Assembly (NCBI RefSeq): GCF_001940245.1
Contig: NZ_MJIG01000007.1
Location: 15,001-72,458, forward strand
DNA: 57,458 nucleotides
From: Anaerostipes sp. 992a
GTDB taxonomy: Bacteria; Bacillota; Clostridia; Lachnospirales; Lachnospiraceae
Direction of reading: 5' to 3'
Part shown: positions 27,922 through 36,474 of the stretch, in pieces
How the letters are laid out: each line of letters begins with the position of its first letter
Position numbering within the stretch: position 1 is the stretch's first letter
Made by a program: the position numbers and the translations under genes
The notes under the pieces: model-generated
The model's database searches: none
What the model was told of the DNA's origin: nothing
Seen by the model: the letters and a program-made list of their open reading frames with translations, nothing else

Positions 27922-28407
27922 TTAAAAGGTCAATCGCATCTGGTTCCATGAGACACCCCCATGCCTGGATTTATCACTGATTCCTTCATTAACAAAGCCA
28001 AATGTGGCATAGTAATCTACCAAGGCATCTTTACAGGTCAGCACAAGTCCTGTGCGATTCTGTTCTTTTGCATCTTGAATAGCCTGACGAATCAATGCTC
28101 CGGCATAGCCATGTCTGCGATAAGATGGAAGAGTGTTGACCCCGAAGATCATCTGCCATTCTCCGTTTTCATTGTGCAGCTGTGCATTTTCATACATGTC
28201 ATCTGTCAGGTCTGGCTCATTAGTAACAAATCCATCAACAAAGGCGATCAGTTTTTCCTTATCGAACATGAGCCAGAAATGAGTGCCATAATACCGTAAT
28301 CTCTGTTCGAATTCCTCTTTTGTTGCTGCTTCAGCAGGCGGAAAGCATTCTGCCTCAACTGCAGAAATTGCTTCCAGATCATCCAGCGTAGCTGTTCTAA
28401 TTAACAT
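27922..28407 (-). CDS. GNAT-family N-acetyltransferase
   Basis: Acetyl-CoA-dependent N-acetyltransferase of 161 residues. Core motif A is visible as LPSYRRHGYAGALIRQAI (Q/RxxGxG/A pattern with Arg-His-Gly-Tyr-Ala, about residues 94-111), followed by TCKDALVDYYATFGF, typical of the arylalkylamine-type subgroup. The ATG at 28407 behind GGGAGGAG is chosen; the frame opens five codons earlier but that would include the ribosome site. Acceptor substrate unknown; 28 bases before the TetR gene, so possibly cotranscribed. Confidence 0.9.
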   Translation of the reverse strand: MLIRTATLDDLEAISAVEAECFPPAEAATKEEFEQRLRYYGTHFWLMFDKEKLIAFVDGFVTNEPDLTDDMYENAQLHNENGEWQMIFGVNTLPSYRRHGYAGALIRQAIQDAKEQNRTGLVLTCKDALVDYYATFGFVNEGISDKSRHGGVSWNQMRLTF

Positions 28408-28593
28408 TGTTGCTCCTCCCATACATACAAATTCTTTCGATGCTTTATCATACCATAGAAATCTTAGAAGGAAAAGAAATATGTAAATTTATCGAAATTA
28501 TGTGGAATTGAGCGTAGTTTGTTACAAAAATATATTTATGGACAGCGTATACCCAATCATGCACACACTGTCCTGAAGAAGGCAGTCCTGTAG

Positions 28594-28755
28594 TGTTTAG
28601 TATTTTTACGTGGTAAAGGCACTGGAGGATTATATGTATATTATTTGCCCGACAGTGAGTGGGTGTTGACGGAAATGGAAACCATGGATTATATTCAGCA
28701 GTCCGTGGATGAGTTAAAAGAACAAATAGATAGAAACAAAGCAAAAAGGGATTGA
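28594..28755 (+). pseudogene. Possible remnant of a small gene
   Basis: A 53-codon open frame following a stop, without an early ATG, that reads like real protein: ...YYLPDSEWVLTEMETMDYIQQSVDELKEQIDRNKAKRD. The end is a charged helix with normal codon use. Could start internally at the ATG in TEME (about 28675). Family not recognised; I read it as the 3' end of a decayed gene. Confidence 0.3.
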
Positions 28756-28796
28756 CGAACAAACTAAATTTTAGTTTGGGTGCAATCCCTTTATTG
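28744..28796. terminator. Bidirectional terminator with inner AAACTAAA/TTTAGTTT stem
   Basis: Outer stem AAAGGGATTG/CAATCCCTTT (10 bp) and inner stem AAACTAAA/TTTAGTTT. It sits behind the plus-strand fragment and behind the minus-strand gene that ends at 28830. Confidence 0.7.
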
Positions 28797-28829
28797 TTGC
28801 ATAATGAATGAGAAGGGAACTATTTTTAC

Positions 28830-29237
28830 CTAGGCAACATAGTTGATAAAATCGTTTATATATCCGATCACAACATTGATTTGATTTTTTAATGCCTGGT
28901 ATTCATCGTGAGTGAGAGAAGTTTCAAAAAAACTTTTTGATTTAATTTCTGCAGGCAGAGAGGCGTTTTTTAAGTGTTCTGCCAATTCGTCCGGCAATGA
29001 ATAAGAAGATAAAGTCGCAACCAGATCATGGAGCTGTTCCTCTGCAGAATGAATGGTAATCTGGGCTAAACGGTATTTTGTGTCGTTTACCGTTCCCCGG
29101 ATGATGGTAAGGAATGGAGTGATGGAAGAAAGGTCTTCGTTGCCCCAGCGTTCTGCACTGTCAAGGGTACGAATGGCTTCGTTTAAAGATTCAATGATTT
29201 TATTTGCAGTTTCTAATGGCTGAGTTGTTGTTGTCAT
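28830..29237 (-). CDS. Hypothetical helical protein
   Basis: 135 residues, no recognised family. Almost entirely predicted helix with hydrophobic heptad-like pattern (ANKIIESLNEAIRTLDSAERWGNEDLSSITPFLTIIRGTV), no cysteine, no signal peptide, no membrane segment. A four-helix bundle is plausible. AAAGGAGG precedes the ATG and a terminator follows. Monocistronic and divergent from the double-cubane reductase gene. No function proposed. Confidence 0.75.
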   Translation of the reverse strand: MTTTTQPLETANKIIESLNEAIRTLDSAERWGNEDLSSITPFLTIIRGTVNDTKYRLAQITIHSAEEQLHDLVATLSSYSLPDELAEHLKNASLPAEIKSKSFFETSLTHDEYQALKNQINVVIGYINDFINYVA

Positions 29238-29450
29238 ATAGATTCCTCCTTTTGAAATAATTTCCGATTCAATATTTTGTATAATATTATATTAGCATAT
29301 TAATTATAAAAAAATGATTATAATTTTGAATAGAACAATTCTTTTTTTCTATAGATTGTTTGGCGCATTTTTATAATTTAGTGAAAGATATCTCGTGCTG
29401 GGTTTCTGTAAAGCGTTGATTTAAAAGAAAAGTAAAACGTAAAATAGGAA

Positions 29451-29495
29451 TTGAAGATAGGGGGTCTATACGTTATACTTAAGTGAGAATAACGT
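29451..29495 (+). promoter_or_regulatory. Promoter and inverted repeat of the selenium cluster
   Basis: TTGAAG (29451-29456), 17 bases, TATACT (29474-29479). An inverted repeat ACGTTAT/ATAACGT (29470-29476, 29489-29495) covers the -10 and start region and is a candidate repressor site, perhaps for the ModE-like regulator inside the operon. Confidence 0.55.
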
Positions 29496-29512
29496 TAGGA
29501 GAAAGGTATCAC

Positions 29513-30664
29513 ATGGAATTAATTAAAGATTTACCAGAGGTGTTTGAAGATTTTGCAGAACAGAGAAAGAATTCATTTTTAGCAGTGAAGAAGATTAAGG
29601 AAGCTGGGAAGCCAGTTGTAGGTGTATTTTGTACCTACCTTCCACAAGAACTTCCAGCTGCGATGGGAGCAGCAGTTGTAGGACTTTGTTCCACTTCTGA
29701 TGAGACCGTAGCAGATGCGGAAAAGGATTTGCCAAGAAACCTGTGTCCACTGATCAAATCCAGTTATGGATTTGCCAAAACCGATAAATGCCCATTTTTC
29801 TATTTTTCAGATCTGATCGTAGGAGAAACCACCTGTGATGGCAAGAAAAAGATGTATGAATATTTGGGTGAATTTAAGCCGGTATATGTGATGCAGTTGC
29901 CGAATACGCAGAATGAAGATGGATATGAGATGTATCGCAAGGAAATCATTCGGTTCAAGGAGAAGTTAGAAGAGCATTTTCAGGTTGAGATTACGGAGGA
30001 ATCCATCCGGGAAGCGATTCATCAAAAGAATGAAGAGAGAAAGGCCTTAAAGGGTTTATATCAATTGATGCGGTTAGACCCACTTCCAATGAAAGGAAGT
30101 GATCTGTTCCATGTACTTTATGGTTCCACATTCAAATTTGACAAGGAACAGACAATTGCAGAGTTAAAAGCGATCAAACAGAAGGTGGAGAAGGAATATG
30201 CAGAGGGTAAATATTTGGAAAAGGCCCCTAGAATTCTGATTACAGGTTCTCCAATTGGAGGAGGGGCATTCAAGGTTGTCAATCTGATTGAGGAGAATGG
30301 AGGAGCTGTTGTAGCATTTGAAAACTGTACTGGAGCAAAATCCACAGAAGAGCTGGTGGATGAGGAAGAACCAGATGTATACAAGGCTTTGGCAGAAAGA
30401 TATTTGAATATCGGATGCTCCTGCATGTCTCCAAATCCAAATCGTTTTGAGCTGTTGGGAAAAATGATTGAAGAGTATAAAGCGGATGCAGTAATTGAGG
30501 TTGTATTGACGGCATGTCATACTTATAACGTGGAGACATTTGGTGTGAAGAGGTTTGTAACAGAGCAGCATGGAATCCCATATATGGCAGTGGAGACCGA
30601 TTATTCTAATGGAGATGTGGGACAGCTGAATACAAGAATTGCTGCATTTTTGGAGATGCTATAG
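29513..30664 (+). CDS. Double-cubane-cluster anaerobic reductase (YjiM/HgdB family)
   Basis: 383-residue protein of the 2-hydroxyacyl-CoA dehydratase subunit D family, the branch called double-cubane cluster proteins, which use a [8Fe-9S] cluster and an ATP-driven activator for low-potential two-electron chemistry. Conserved cysteines are seen in VFCTYLP, GLCST, NLCPLI, DKCPFF, ETTCDGK, NCTG, GCSCMSPN and TACHTYN. It starts at the ATG behind AGGAGAAAGG. The activase gene follows at once. It heads the cluster of selenium genes, which suggests a link to selenium or molybdenum-hydroxylase metabolism; substrate unknown. Confidence 0.88.
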   Translation: MELIKDLPEVFEDFAEQRKNSFLAVKKIKEAGKPVVGVFCTYLPQELPAAMGAAVVGLCSTSDETVADAEKDLPRNLCPLIKSSYGFAKTDKCPFFYFSDLIVGETTCDGKKKMYEYLGEFKPVYVMQLPNTQNEDGYEMYRKEIIRFKEKLEEHFQVEITEESIREAIHQKNEERKALKGLYQLMRLDPLPMKGSDLFHVLYGSTFKFDKEQTIAELKAIKQKVEKEYAEGKYLEKAPRILITGSPIGGGAFKVVNLIEENGGAVVAFENCTGAKSTEELVDEEEPDVYKALAERYLNIGCSCMSPNPNRFELLGKMIEEYKADAVIEVVLTACHTYNVETFGVKRFVTEQHGIPYMAVETDYSNGDVGQLNTRIAAFLEML

Positions 30665-30673
30665 GAGAAAATG

Positions 30674-31435
30674 ATGAAATATAGTATTGGAATTGACTCG
30701 GGGTCAACTACCACGAAAGGGATTTTATATGATGGCAATGAAGTCGTAAAGCAAGTGATGATTCCCACTTCAGCCAGACCGCGGCAAAGCATTCATCAGG
30801 TGTATGAGGAATTGTATATGGATCAGGTAAAAAGTGTCATTACCACCGGATATGGAAGAAAGCTGCTTCCAGAGGCGGATAAAGCGATTACGGAGATTAC
30901 CTGCCATGGTATAGGTGCTGCATGGTTAAATCCTGAGATTGATAGTGTAATCGATATTGGTGGACAGGATTGTAAGGCCATTGTTTTAAATGAACAAAAG
31001 CAGGTGGCAGATTTTCTTATGAATGATAAATGTGCCGCAGGTACGGGAAGATTTGTAGAGATGATGATGAGACTTTTGGAACAGCCAATGGATCAGCTGG
31101 ATGCCTTCGTAGAAGGTAAAGAGATGATTCCGATTAACAGCATGTGTACTGTTTTTGCGGAAAGTGAGATCATCAGTCTTTTGGCGGAGGAGAAGGATCC
31201 GGGAAGCATTGCTATGGGAGTGCTGCATTCTATCTGTAAGCGAACTGCCTTTTTTGCCCAGAAGCTGAATATAAGTGGAACGGTATTTTTTACCGGAGGG
31301 CTGACCAGGAGTAAGGTATTTACACAAATTTTGAGTGAGTATCTGAATCAGCCGGTGGTCACCGATGACCGGGCTCCTTTTGCTGGAGCAATCGGCGCAG
31401 CAGTATATGGATATAACAGAGGTGAATGTATATGA
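30674..31435 (+). CDS. Activator ATPase of the double-cubane reductase (BadF/BcrA/HgdC family)
   Basis: 253-residue ASKHA-fold ATPase that injects electrons into its dehydratase/reductase partner through a dimer-bridging [4Fe-4S] cluster. Visible: phosphate-1 loop GIDSGSTTTKG (about residues 6-16), DIGGQDCKA, the cluster cysteines in DKCAAGTGRF and NSMCTVFAESE, and the adenosine loop VFFTGGLTRSK. The second of two tandem ATGs (30674) has the better distance to AGGAG. It overlaps the next gene by the ATGA junction. Confidence 0.93.
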   Translation: MKYSIGIDSGSTTTKGILYDGNEVVKQVMIPTSARPRQSIHQVYEELYMDQVKSVITTGYGRKLLPEADKAITEITCHGIGAAWLNPEIDSVIDIGGQDCKAIVLNEQKQVADFLMNDKCAAGTGRFVEMMMRLLEQPMDQLDAFVEGKEMIPINSMCTVFAESEIISLLAEEKDPGSIAMGVLHSICKRTAFFAQKLNISGTVFFTGGLTRSKVFTQILSEYLNQPVVTDDRAPFAGAIGAAVYGYNRGECI

Positions 31436-31668
31436 GAAAAAAGGAATTGTCATGTATCTTTTCTTTTGAAACAACGACACAGGCCATGGCTATGGAGAAT
31501 GCCTGTAAGAAGAAACAGATACCAGGAAGAATCATTCCATTGCCCAAGGAGATTTCTGCGGGCTGTGGACTGGCATGGTGGGCACCAGCAAAGGAGAAGG
31601 AAAGAATCCTGGCTTTTATGGCATCAGAGCAGCTGGTCTATGAACAATGCGATGAAATCTTGTTTTAA
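31432..31668 (+). CDS. DUF3343 small protein of the selenium cluster
   Basis: 78 residues, DUF3343 family (putative Se/S-carrier-type protein), known as a frequent neighbour of selenium-metabolism genes. ScIFSFETTTQAMAMENACKKKQIPGRIIPLPKEISAGCGLAWW shows the typical GRIIP...AGCG pattern with a conserved cysteine (about residue 42). The start overlaps the activase stop by four bases, implying translational coupling. Biochemical role not established. Confidence 0.88.
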   Translation: MRKKELSCIFSFETTTQAMAMENACKKKQIPGRIIPLPKEISAGCGLAWWAPAKEKERILAFMASEQLVYEQCDEILF

Positions 31669-31680
31669 TAATAGAAAAGA

Positions 31681-32034
31681 GTGAAAAAATTGAAATCATT
31701 TACCTATAAGATGAGCCTTCGGATTTTCCGGGAGGAAAAGGCATTTGGACCTGGAATTTATGAGCTGCTTCTAAATATTCAGGAGACGGGCTCTCTTCAA
31801 AAGGCGGCGGAGAAGATGGATATGGCATATTCAAAGGCCTGGAAGATTTTAAAGGCAAGCGAAGAACAGTGTGGATATCCACTGACCGTTCGTGCAACGG
31901 GTGGAAAGGGTGGAGGTGGCTCCACCATATCGCCAGAAGGGGAGAGGCTGATGGAGCGATACGAAGGATTTCGAAATGAATTAGAGGAAGCAGCCAGCGA
32001 GGCATTTGTCCGCTGGTTTGCAGATATGGAGTGA
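31681..32034 (+). CDS. ModE-like winged-helix regulator (single domain)
   Basis: 117 residues, the N-terminal winged-helix of ModE/LysR type without the molybdate-binding domain. The fold is clear from [34 protein letters not shown] (about 25-58) and the wing with [17 protein letters not shown] (about 74-90). GTG start with a weak ribosome site; a TTG three codons on is possible. Short ModE-like proteins often regulate molybdenum-enzyme genes, fitting a selenium-dependent molybdenum hydroxylase context. Confidence 0.87.
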   Translation: MKKLKSFTYKMSLRIFREEKAFGPGIYELLLNIQETGSLQKAAEKMDMAYSKAWKILKASEEQCGYPLTVRATGGKGGGGSTISPEGERLMERYEGFRNELEEAASEAFVRWFADME

Positions 32035-32038
32035 GAAG

Positions 32039-33064
32039 ATGGCTGAGGAAATTGTTTTTTGTAAAGGTGGCGGCTGTACCGCCAAGTTAGGACCGGCGGC
32101 ACTGGGAAGCGTGCTTTCAAAGCTGCCGAAATTTGAAGACCCCAACCTGTTGGTGGGATTTGATCATTCCGATGATGCAGCAGTATATAAGCTGACCGAT
32201 GAGCTGGCTATGGTTCAGACGCTGGATTTCTTTCCACCCATGGTGGAGGATCCTTATCTGTTTGGCAAGATCGCAGCGGCCAATGCATTAAGCGATATTT
32301 ATGCTATGGGTGGTGACGTGAAGACGGCACTGAATATTGTATGTTTCCCAGAGAAGATGGATCTTAATATTCTTGGGAAGATCCTTCAGGGAGGCAGTGA
32401 GAAGGTAAGAGAAGCCGGAGGGGTTCTTGCTGGAGGGCATTCCATTGCCGATGCGGATGTAAAATATGGATTATCGGTAACTGGAACGATTCATCCGGAT
32501 AAGATTTTTGAAAATAACGGAGCCCTGCCGGGAGACTGCCTGATCCTTACCAAGCCATTGGGCGTAGGAATTGTCTGTACAGCGGCCAGAGTAGGTGGAG
32601 CAACAGAAGGAGCATTAAAGAAAGCTACGGATTCCATGGAAACTCTGAATAAATATGCCTCTGAGATCGTCAGAAAGTACCGGGTACATGGATGTACAGA
32701 TGTAACAGGATTTGGGCTTCTGGCACATTTACAGGAGATGTTAGATGACAAAGTGTCTGCAGTCATAGAAGCCTCACAGGTCCCTTATATCAAAGAATGT
32801 GAGGAGTATGTGGAGGAATTCTACATTACGGCGGCCGGACAGAGGAATCGTAATCATGTGGGTGAGCAGGTGGTGTTTGAGAATTGTTCCTTTGCGATGG
32901 AGGAAATCTTGTTTGACCCACAGACATCCGGGGGACTTTTGGTCAGCATGCCTGTGGAAGATGGCAGAAAAGCTGTGGATGAATTAAAAGAATTAGGGCT
33001 TCCATGTGGAATCATTGGAAGGATTGTTGAAAGAAAAGAACCATTTATTACCGTGAAAGGATAG
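32039..33064 (+). CDS. selD: Selenophosphate synthetase (selenide, water dikinase), cysteine form
   Basis: Makes selenophosphate from selenide and ATP. 341 residues, AIRS-type fold. The N-terminal loop [12 protein letters not shown] carries Cys in the position that is Cys or selenocysteine in the family (about residue 14); further on [49 protein letters not shown] and DPQTSGGLL. Start ATG 32039 behind GGAG; the frame opens 11 codons earlier within the previous gene. No selA, selB or tRNA-Sec is seen in the window, so this could be an 'orphan' SelD serving a labile selenium cofactor rather than selenocysteine. Confidence 0.96.
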   Translation: MAEEIVFCKGGGCTAKLGPAALGSVLSKLPKFEDPNLLVGFDHSDDAAVYKLTDELAMVQTLDFFPPMVEDPYLFGKIAAANALSDIYAMGGDVKTALNIVCFPEKMDLNILGKILQGGSEKVREAGGVLAGGHSIADADVKYGLSVTGTIHPDKIFENNGALPGDCLILTKPLGVGIVCTAARVGGATEGALKKATDSMETLNKYASEIVRKYRVHGCTDVTGFGLLAHLQEMLDDKVSAVIEASQVPYIKECEEYVEEFYITAAGQRNRNHVGEQVVFENCSFAMEEILFDPQTSGGLLVSMPVEDGRKAVDELKELGLPCGIIGRIVERKEPFITVKG

Positions 33065-33070
33065 AAGAGT

Positions 33071-33682
33071 ATGATAGAAGTAAATGCTATGGGTAAGCAA
33101 TGCCCATTACCAGTTATTGAAACAAAGAAGACCATTGAGGAGTTAACACAGGATGATACGGTACAGGTACGAGTAGACAATGAAATTGCCGTACAAAATG
33201 TAATGAAGATGGCAAAGCATAAAGGATTAGAAGCTTCTTCACAAAAGATCAGCAAGGATGAATTTCTTGTTCAGATCGAAGTGACTGGAATCGGAGAAAA
33301 GAAAGCAGTAGAAGAAGGCATTCAGTGTCAGCCAGACCGTAGAGGGAATGGAACAGTAGTGGTATTGTCTTCTGATTGTATGGGAACAGGGGACGAAAGT
33401 CTTGGGAAGCAGCTCATGAAGGGATTTGTATTTGCTCTGACCAAGCAGGATCAGTTGCCGGCAAAGGTGATTATGTATAATAGAGGAGCATTTTTATCCA
33501 GTGAAAATGAAGATACCATTCAGGATTTAAAGACATTAGAGGCACAGGGGGTGGAGATTCTTACCTGTGGAACCTGCTTAAATCATTATGGGCTTGCGGA
33601 TAAGCTTGCGGTAGGAAGTGTTACCAACATGTATGAGATTGCAGAATCCATGACAACTGCCACATTGATCGTAAAGCCTTAA
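33071..33682 (+). CDS. yedF: Selenium-metabolism protein YedF (TusA-like plus DsrE-like domain)
   Basis: 203 residues. N-terminal TusA/SirA-like domain with the CPLPV motif (Cys about 11; MGKQCPLPVIETKK) followed by a DsrE/F-like domain (about 95-200) with GTCLNHYG. This two-domain YedF is a marker of bacteria using selenophosphate outside the selenocysteine path and probably carries sulfur or selenium as a persulfide/perselenide. Lies six bases behind selD in the same operon. Confidence 0.92.
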   Translation: MIEVNAMGKQCPLPVIETKKTIEELTQDDTVQVRVDNEIAVQNVMKMAKHKGLEASSQKISKDEFLVQIEVTGIGEKKAVEEGIQCQPDRRGNGTVVVLSSDCMGTGDESLGKQLMKGFVFALTKQDQLPAKVIMYNRGAFLSSENEDTIQDLKTLEAQGVEILTCGTCLNHYGLADKLAVGSVTNMYEIAESMTTATLIVKP

Positions 33683-33694
33683 GGGGGCAGGAAC

Positions 33695-34831
33695 ATGCTT
33701 TATTTTGATTATGCTGCCACCAGTTTGCGAAAACCCGATGGAGTTGCCAAGGCGGTGGCAGATGCGATTCTCTCCATGGGAAATGGAGCCAGAGGGACTC
33801 ATGCGGCATCCTTAGCCTCATCGAGAATGATTTATGAGACAAGGGAGATGTTAGCACGACTATTTGGAGCAAAAGAGGCCTGTCAGATAGCTTTTACGAT
33901 GAATTCTACCATGGCGTTAAATATTGCCATTAAGGGAATGATCCAGCCAGGGGATCATGTGATCACAACGGCCATGGAGCACAATAGTGTGCTGAGGCCA
34001 CTCTATGAGCTGGAGAAGCAGGGAGCCGTGCTTACGATTCTTCCCTGTGATGCTTTGGGACGGATCTCTTATAAAGAGATGGAGGAAAGCTTTCGGGAAA
34101 ATACAAAGGCGGTCGTCTGTACCCATGTGTCCAATGTAACAGGAAATGTGAATGATATTAGAAGAATCGGACAGATGTGCAGGGAACATCAGGCATATTT
34201 TATTCTAGATGCTTCTCAGTCTGCAGGGACATTTCCGATTCATATGCAGGAAGATCAGGTGGATGTAATCTGCTTTACTGGACATAAAGGTCTTTTGGGA
34301 CCTCAGGGAACCGGAGGTTTGTGTGTGAAGAAGGGAGTGGCGATTCGGCCGTTGTTATCTGGGGGAAGCGGAATTCATTCTTTCTCGAAGGAACAGCCAG
34401 AACAGATGCCTACCCGATTAGAAGCTGGCACCCTGAATGCTCATGGAATTGCAGGGCTGCATGCTTCCCTTCAATATCTGCAGGAGTATGGCATTGACCG
34501 GATCCGTGAGGAAGAGCAAAAGCTGGCATCCTACTTTTATGAGCAGCTAAGGAAGGAAGAATCCATAACCTTTTATGGAGATTTGGATAATCCGGTGCAT
34601 GGGGCGATTGTGACTTTTAATATTGGTGATTACGATTCTGCCCAGGTAAGCGATGAGCTGGCACAGAGATTTTCTATCTGTACCAGACCAGGAGCTCATT
34701 GTGCACCCCTGATGCATGAGACTTTTGGAACAGAAAGGCAGGGAGCAGTCAGGTTCAGCTTTTCCCATTTTCACACAATGGAAGAAGTAAGGACAGCAGT
34801 GGAAGCAATCCATACATTGATTCACGAATAA
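33695..34831 (+). CDS. Class V aminotransferase: cysteine desulfurase / selenocysteine lyase-like
   Basis: 378-residue PLP enzyme of the NifS/CsdB group, releasing sulfur or selenium from (seleno)cysteine. Visible: TTAMEHNSVLRPL, DASQSAGTFPI, the PLP lysine in CFTGHKGLLGPQGTGG (about residue 196), and the active cysteine in RPGAHCAPLMHETFGTE (about 330), where the RxGxHCAP form is typical of the SufS/CsdB branch. As third gene after selD and yedF it is the likely donor of selenide for SelD. Actual Se versus S preference cannot be told. Confidence 0.92.
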   Translation: MLYFDYAATSLRKPDGVAKAVADAILSMGNGARGTHAASLASSRMIYETREMLARLFGAKEACQIAFTMNSTMALNIAIKGMIQPGDHVITTAMEHNSVLRPLYELEKQGAVLTILPCDALGRISYKEMEESFRENTKAVVCTHVSNVTGNVNDIRRIGQMCREHQAYFILDASQSAGTFPIHMQEDQVDVICFTGHKGLLGPQGTGGLCVKKGVAIRPLLSGGSGIHSFSKEQPEQMPTRLEAGTLNAHGIAGLHASLQYLQEYGIDRIREEEQKLASYFYEQLRKEESITFYGDLDNPVHGAIVTFNIGDYDSAQVSDELAQRFSICTRPGAHCAPLMHETFGTERQGAVRFSFSHFHTMEEVRTAVEAIHTLIHE

Positions 34832-34877
34832 AATCAGAAAATCCTTCCAATACTAAGAAAAGAAAGAAAAAGGGAGG

Positions 34878-35630
34878 ATGAAGGATTTGATCTCAGTATG
34901 GGAAGCTGGTATAGACGAGCGGGAACCGCGAAGCTTAAAGAAGGATCAGTCCTGTCAGGTACTCATCTTAGGAGGAAATCTGGCAGGACTTTTTGCTGCT
35001 CTTTTTTGCATGGAAAAAGGTTATCAGGTCATCGTGATCGAGGAGGGGGTATTAGAAGAACGAGCGCTGGAAATTTCTTTTTTTGATAAAATCACCAATC
35101 TGAAAACATGGTCCTATAGTATCTGGTATCCGTGGCTGACCGCCAAATATGGGTTTAAATGCAGTTTCAAAAGAATGCCAGCTTATTATTACTGTCTTTC
35201 TCAAAAGCCTACAGCAAGAATGCCAAAGCAACCGGTTTTTCATCCCATTCGGTGGATGAGGGAGGTATCCCAACAGGTGGATGTTTATGAAGGGGTGGAA
35301 ATTATAAAAGAAAAGAAAAAGCAACTGGATACCAGTCGTGCAGTGGTTCATTTCGAAATGTTGCTTGATGCCAGAAAGCAGCCGGGAGAGGAAAAGGAGC
35401 TTTGGACAGCCATGGAAGGAGTTTCTCTGGATCAGGGTATTTATCTGTGCATGGATGGTACGGCGGATTTTCTCATGTGGAAGGAATGGCTGATCATGAG
35501 GGATTCCTATCGATTCTTATTTCCCAAAGGGCAGATGGCTTATCGGTGGGAAATCGATGGAAAACGGAAGGAAGGGATTTATGAAAGTATGGAACGGGCC
35601 CGAAGGCTGCTAAAAGAAAGCGGCCTGTAA
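34878..35630 (+). CDS. Truncated FAD-type oxidoreductase of the selenium cluster
   Basis: 250 residues with one clear nucleotide-binding motif VLILGGNLAGLFAALFCMEKGYQVIVIEE (about residues 27-55), a DAO-like Rossmann start with GGNLAG in place of GxGxxG. The rest resembles no family I can name and is too short for a full DAO catalytic domain. GGAGG touches the ATG at 34878, so a TTG nine bases on (34887) is a plausible real start. It follows the desulfurase gene by 46 bases and is likely the last gene of the selenium operon. Function unknown. Confidence 0.65.
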   Translation: MKDLISVWEAGIDEREPRSLKKDQSCQVLILGGNLAGLFAALFCMEKGYQVIVIEEGVLEERALEISFFDKITNLKTWSYSIWYPWLTAKYGFKCSFKRMPAYYYCLSQKPTARMPKQPVFHPIRWMREVSQQVDVYEGVEIIKEKKKQLDTSRAVVHFEMLLDARKQPGEEKELWTAMEGVSLDQGIYLCMDGTADFLMWKEWLIMRDSYRFLFPKGQMAYRWEIDGKRKEGIYESMERARRLLKESGL

Positions 35631-35632
35631 GC

Positions 35633-36301
35633 TTATGGGTGGTGTTCTCGTTCGTAGTCGATGAACATGAGTAAGAATGCAAGAAAAAGAAGCATAGAAC
35701 AGCACAGGATGGCTTTCTCATGTAAAAGATGAATAAAAAAATTTCCAATGACGGCACCGGTGACAAAGCAAAGGATAATTCCATAATATAAGGTGGACTT
35801 TCTTAGGAAAGCCGAATCTTTCGTATGGAAGAAATGAAAAAGGTTCTCTGTGCCGGTTCTCATATTTCCAATGCACATAGTTGTGGCAATTCCATTGCCG
35901 CGGATCTTTCGAAACGTTTCTACTTGAATGCCACAGGCAAAAGAGGTCAGGACATTGGCCGGCAGGTTCATGGTCAACGGAAAAAAAGCAACTGCGATCA
36001 GGATGATACTTTCTATGAGAACGGCCATCTGTCTCCAGTGCAGCATCTCTTTGATTCTGGTACGGATCCATTCTGCCAATACAATGCCAAGGGCAAAGGC
36101 AAAAACCGGGAAGAAGTATTGCATGGCCACCGGAAGATTCCCTTCGGATAAATGTACCCCAAACAACAGCATATTGCCGGTCTGTGCATTGGCAAACACA
36201 TGATCTCTTTGAATGTAAGAATAAGCGTCCATAAAGCCGCCGGATATGGCAAGTAAGATCCCAAGACGGATGGACTCGGACATTTGCTTTGATTGTATCA
36301 T
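35633..36301 (-). CDS. YoaK/DUF1275 integral membrane protein
   Basis: 222 residues, DUF1275 (YoaK) family. The N-terminal signature GGFMDAYSYIQRDHVFANAQTGNMLLFG (about residues 21-48) is diagnostic, with about six hydrophobic segments (about 12-30, 60-78, 90-110, 112-128, 168-190, 195-213). Transport role is suspected but not shown. AGGAGG precedes the ATG. It is convergent with the selenium operon, with two bases between stops and no room for a terminator. Confidence 0.9.
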   Translation of the reverse strand: MIQSKQMSESIRLGILLAISGGFMDAYSYIQRDHVFANAQTGNMLLFGVHLSEGNLPVAMQYFFPVFAFALGIVLAEWIRTRIKEMLHWRQMAVLIESIILIAVAFFPLTMNLPANVLTSFACGIQVETFRKIRGNGIATTMCIGNMRTGTENLFHFFHTKDSAFLRKSTLYYGIILCFVTGAVIGNFFIHLLHEKAILCCSMLLFLAFLLMFIDYEREHHP

Positions 36302-36474
36302 TTTGGGCCTCCTTTTTCGTCGGTAGTGTTGTTGAAATGATTATAGGACGGTTCTGTGGAAAGGTCAAGGAATTCTAAAACAATCACAATTCTCTCAAAT
36401 TTCTTTCACAAAATATACAAAGTTTTTCCGTATTCTTAAATAAAGTAAAAAAATACCAGGAAAAGGAGAATTAT

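Larger units (their letters stand above)
28408..28829. other. Non-coding stretch with a decayed frame and a terminator
   Basis: 422 bases between the GNAT gene and the next minus-strand gene. Apart from the fragment at 28594-28755 and the hairpin at 28744-28796 nothing is recognisable. Confidence 0.5.

Noticed and set aside
28448-28762. 104-codon minus-strand frame
   Set aside because: No ribosome site, low-complexity protein, overlaps a terminator; the plus-strand fragment reads better.
32039-32100. Selenocysteine in SelD
   Set aside because: The active-site codon is TGT (Cys); there is no in-frame TGA.
35718-36368. 216-codon minus-strand frame overlapping YoaK
   Set aside because: It is the shifted frame of a clear DUF1275 gene and has no family features.
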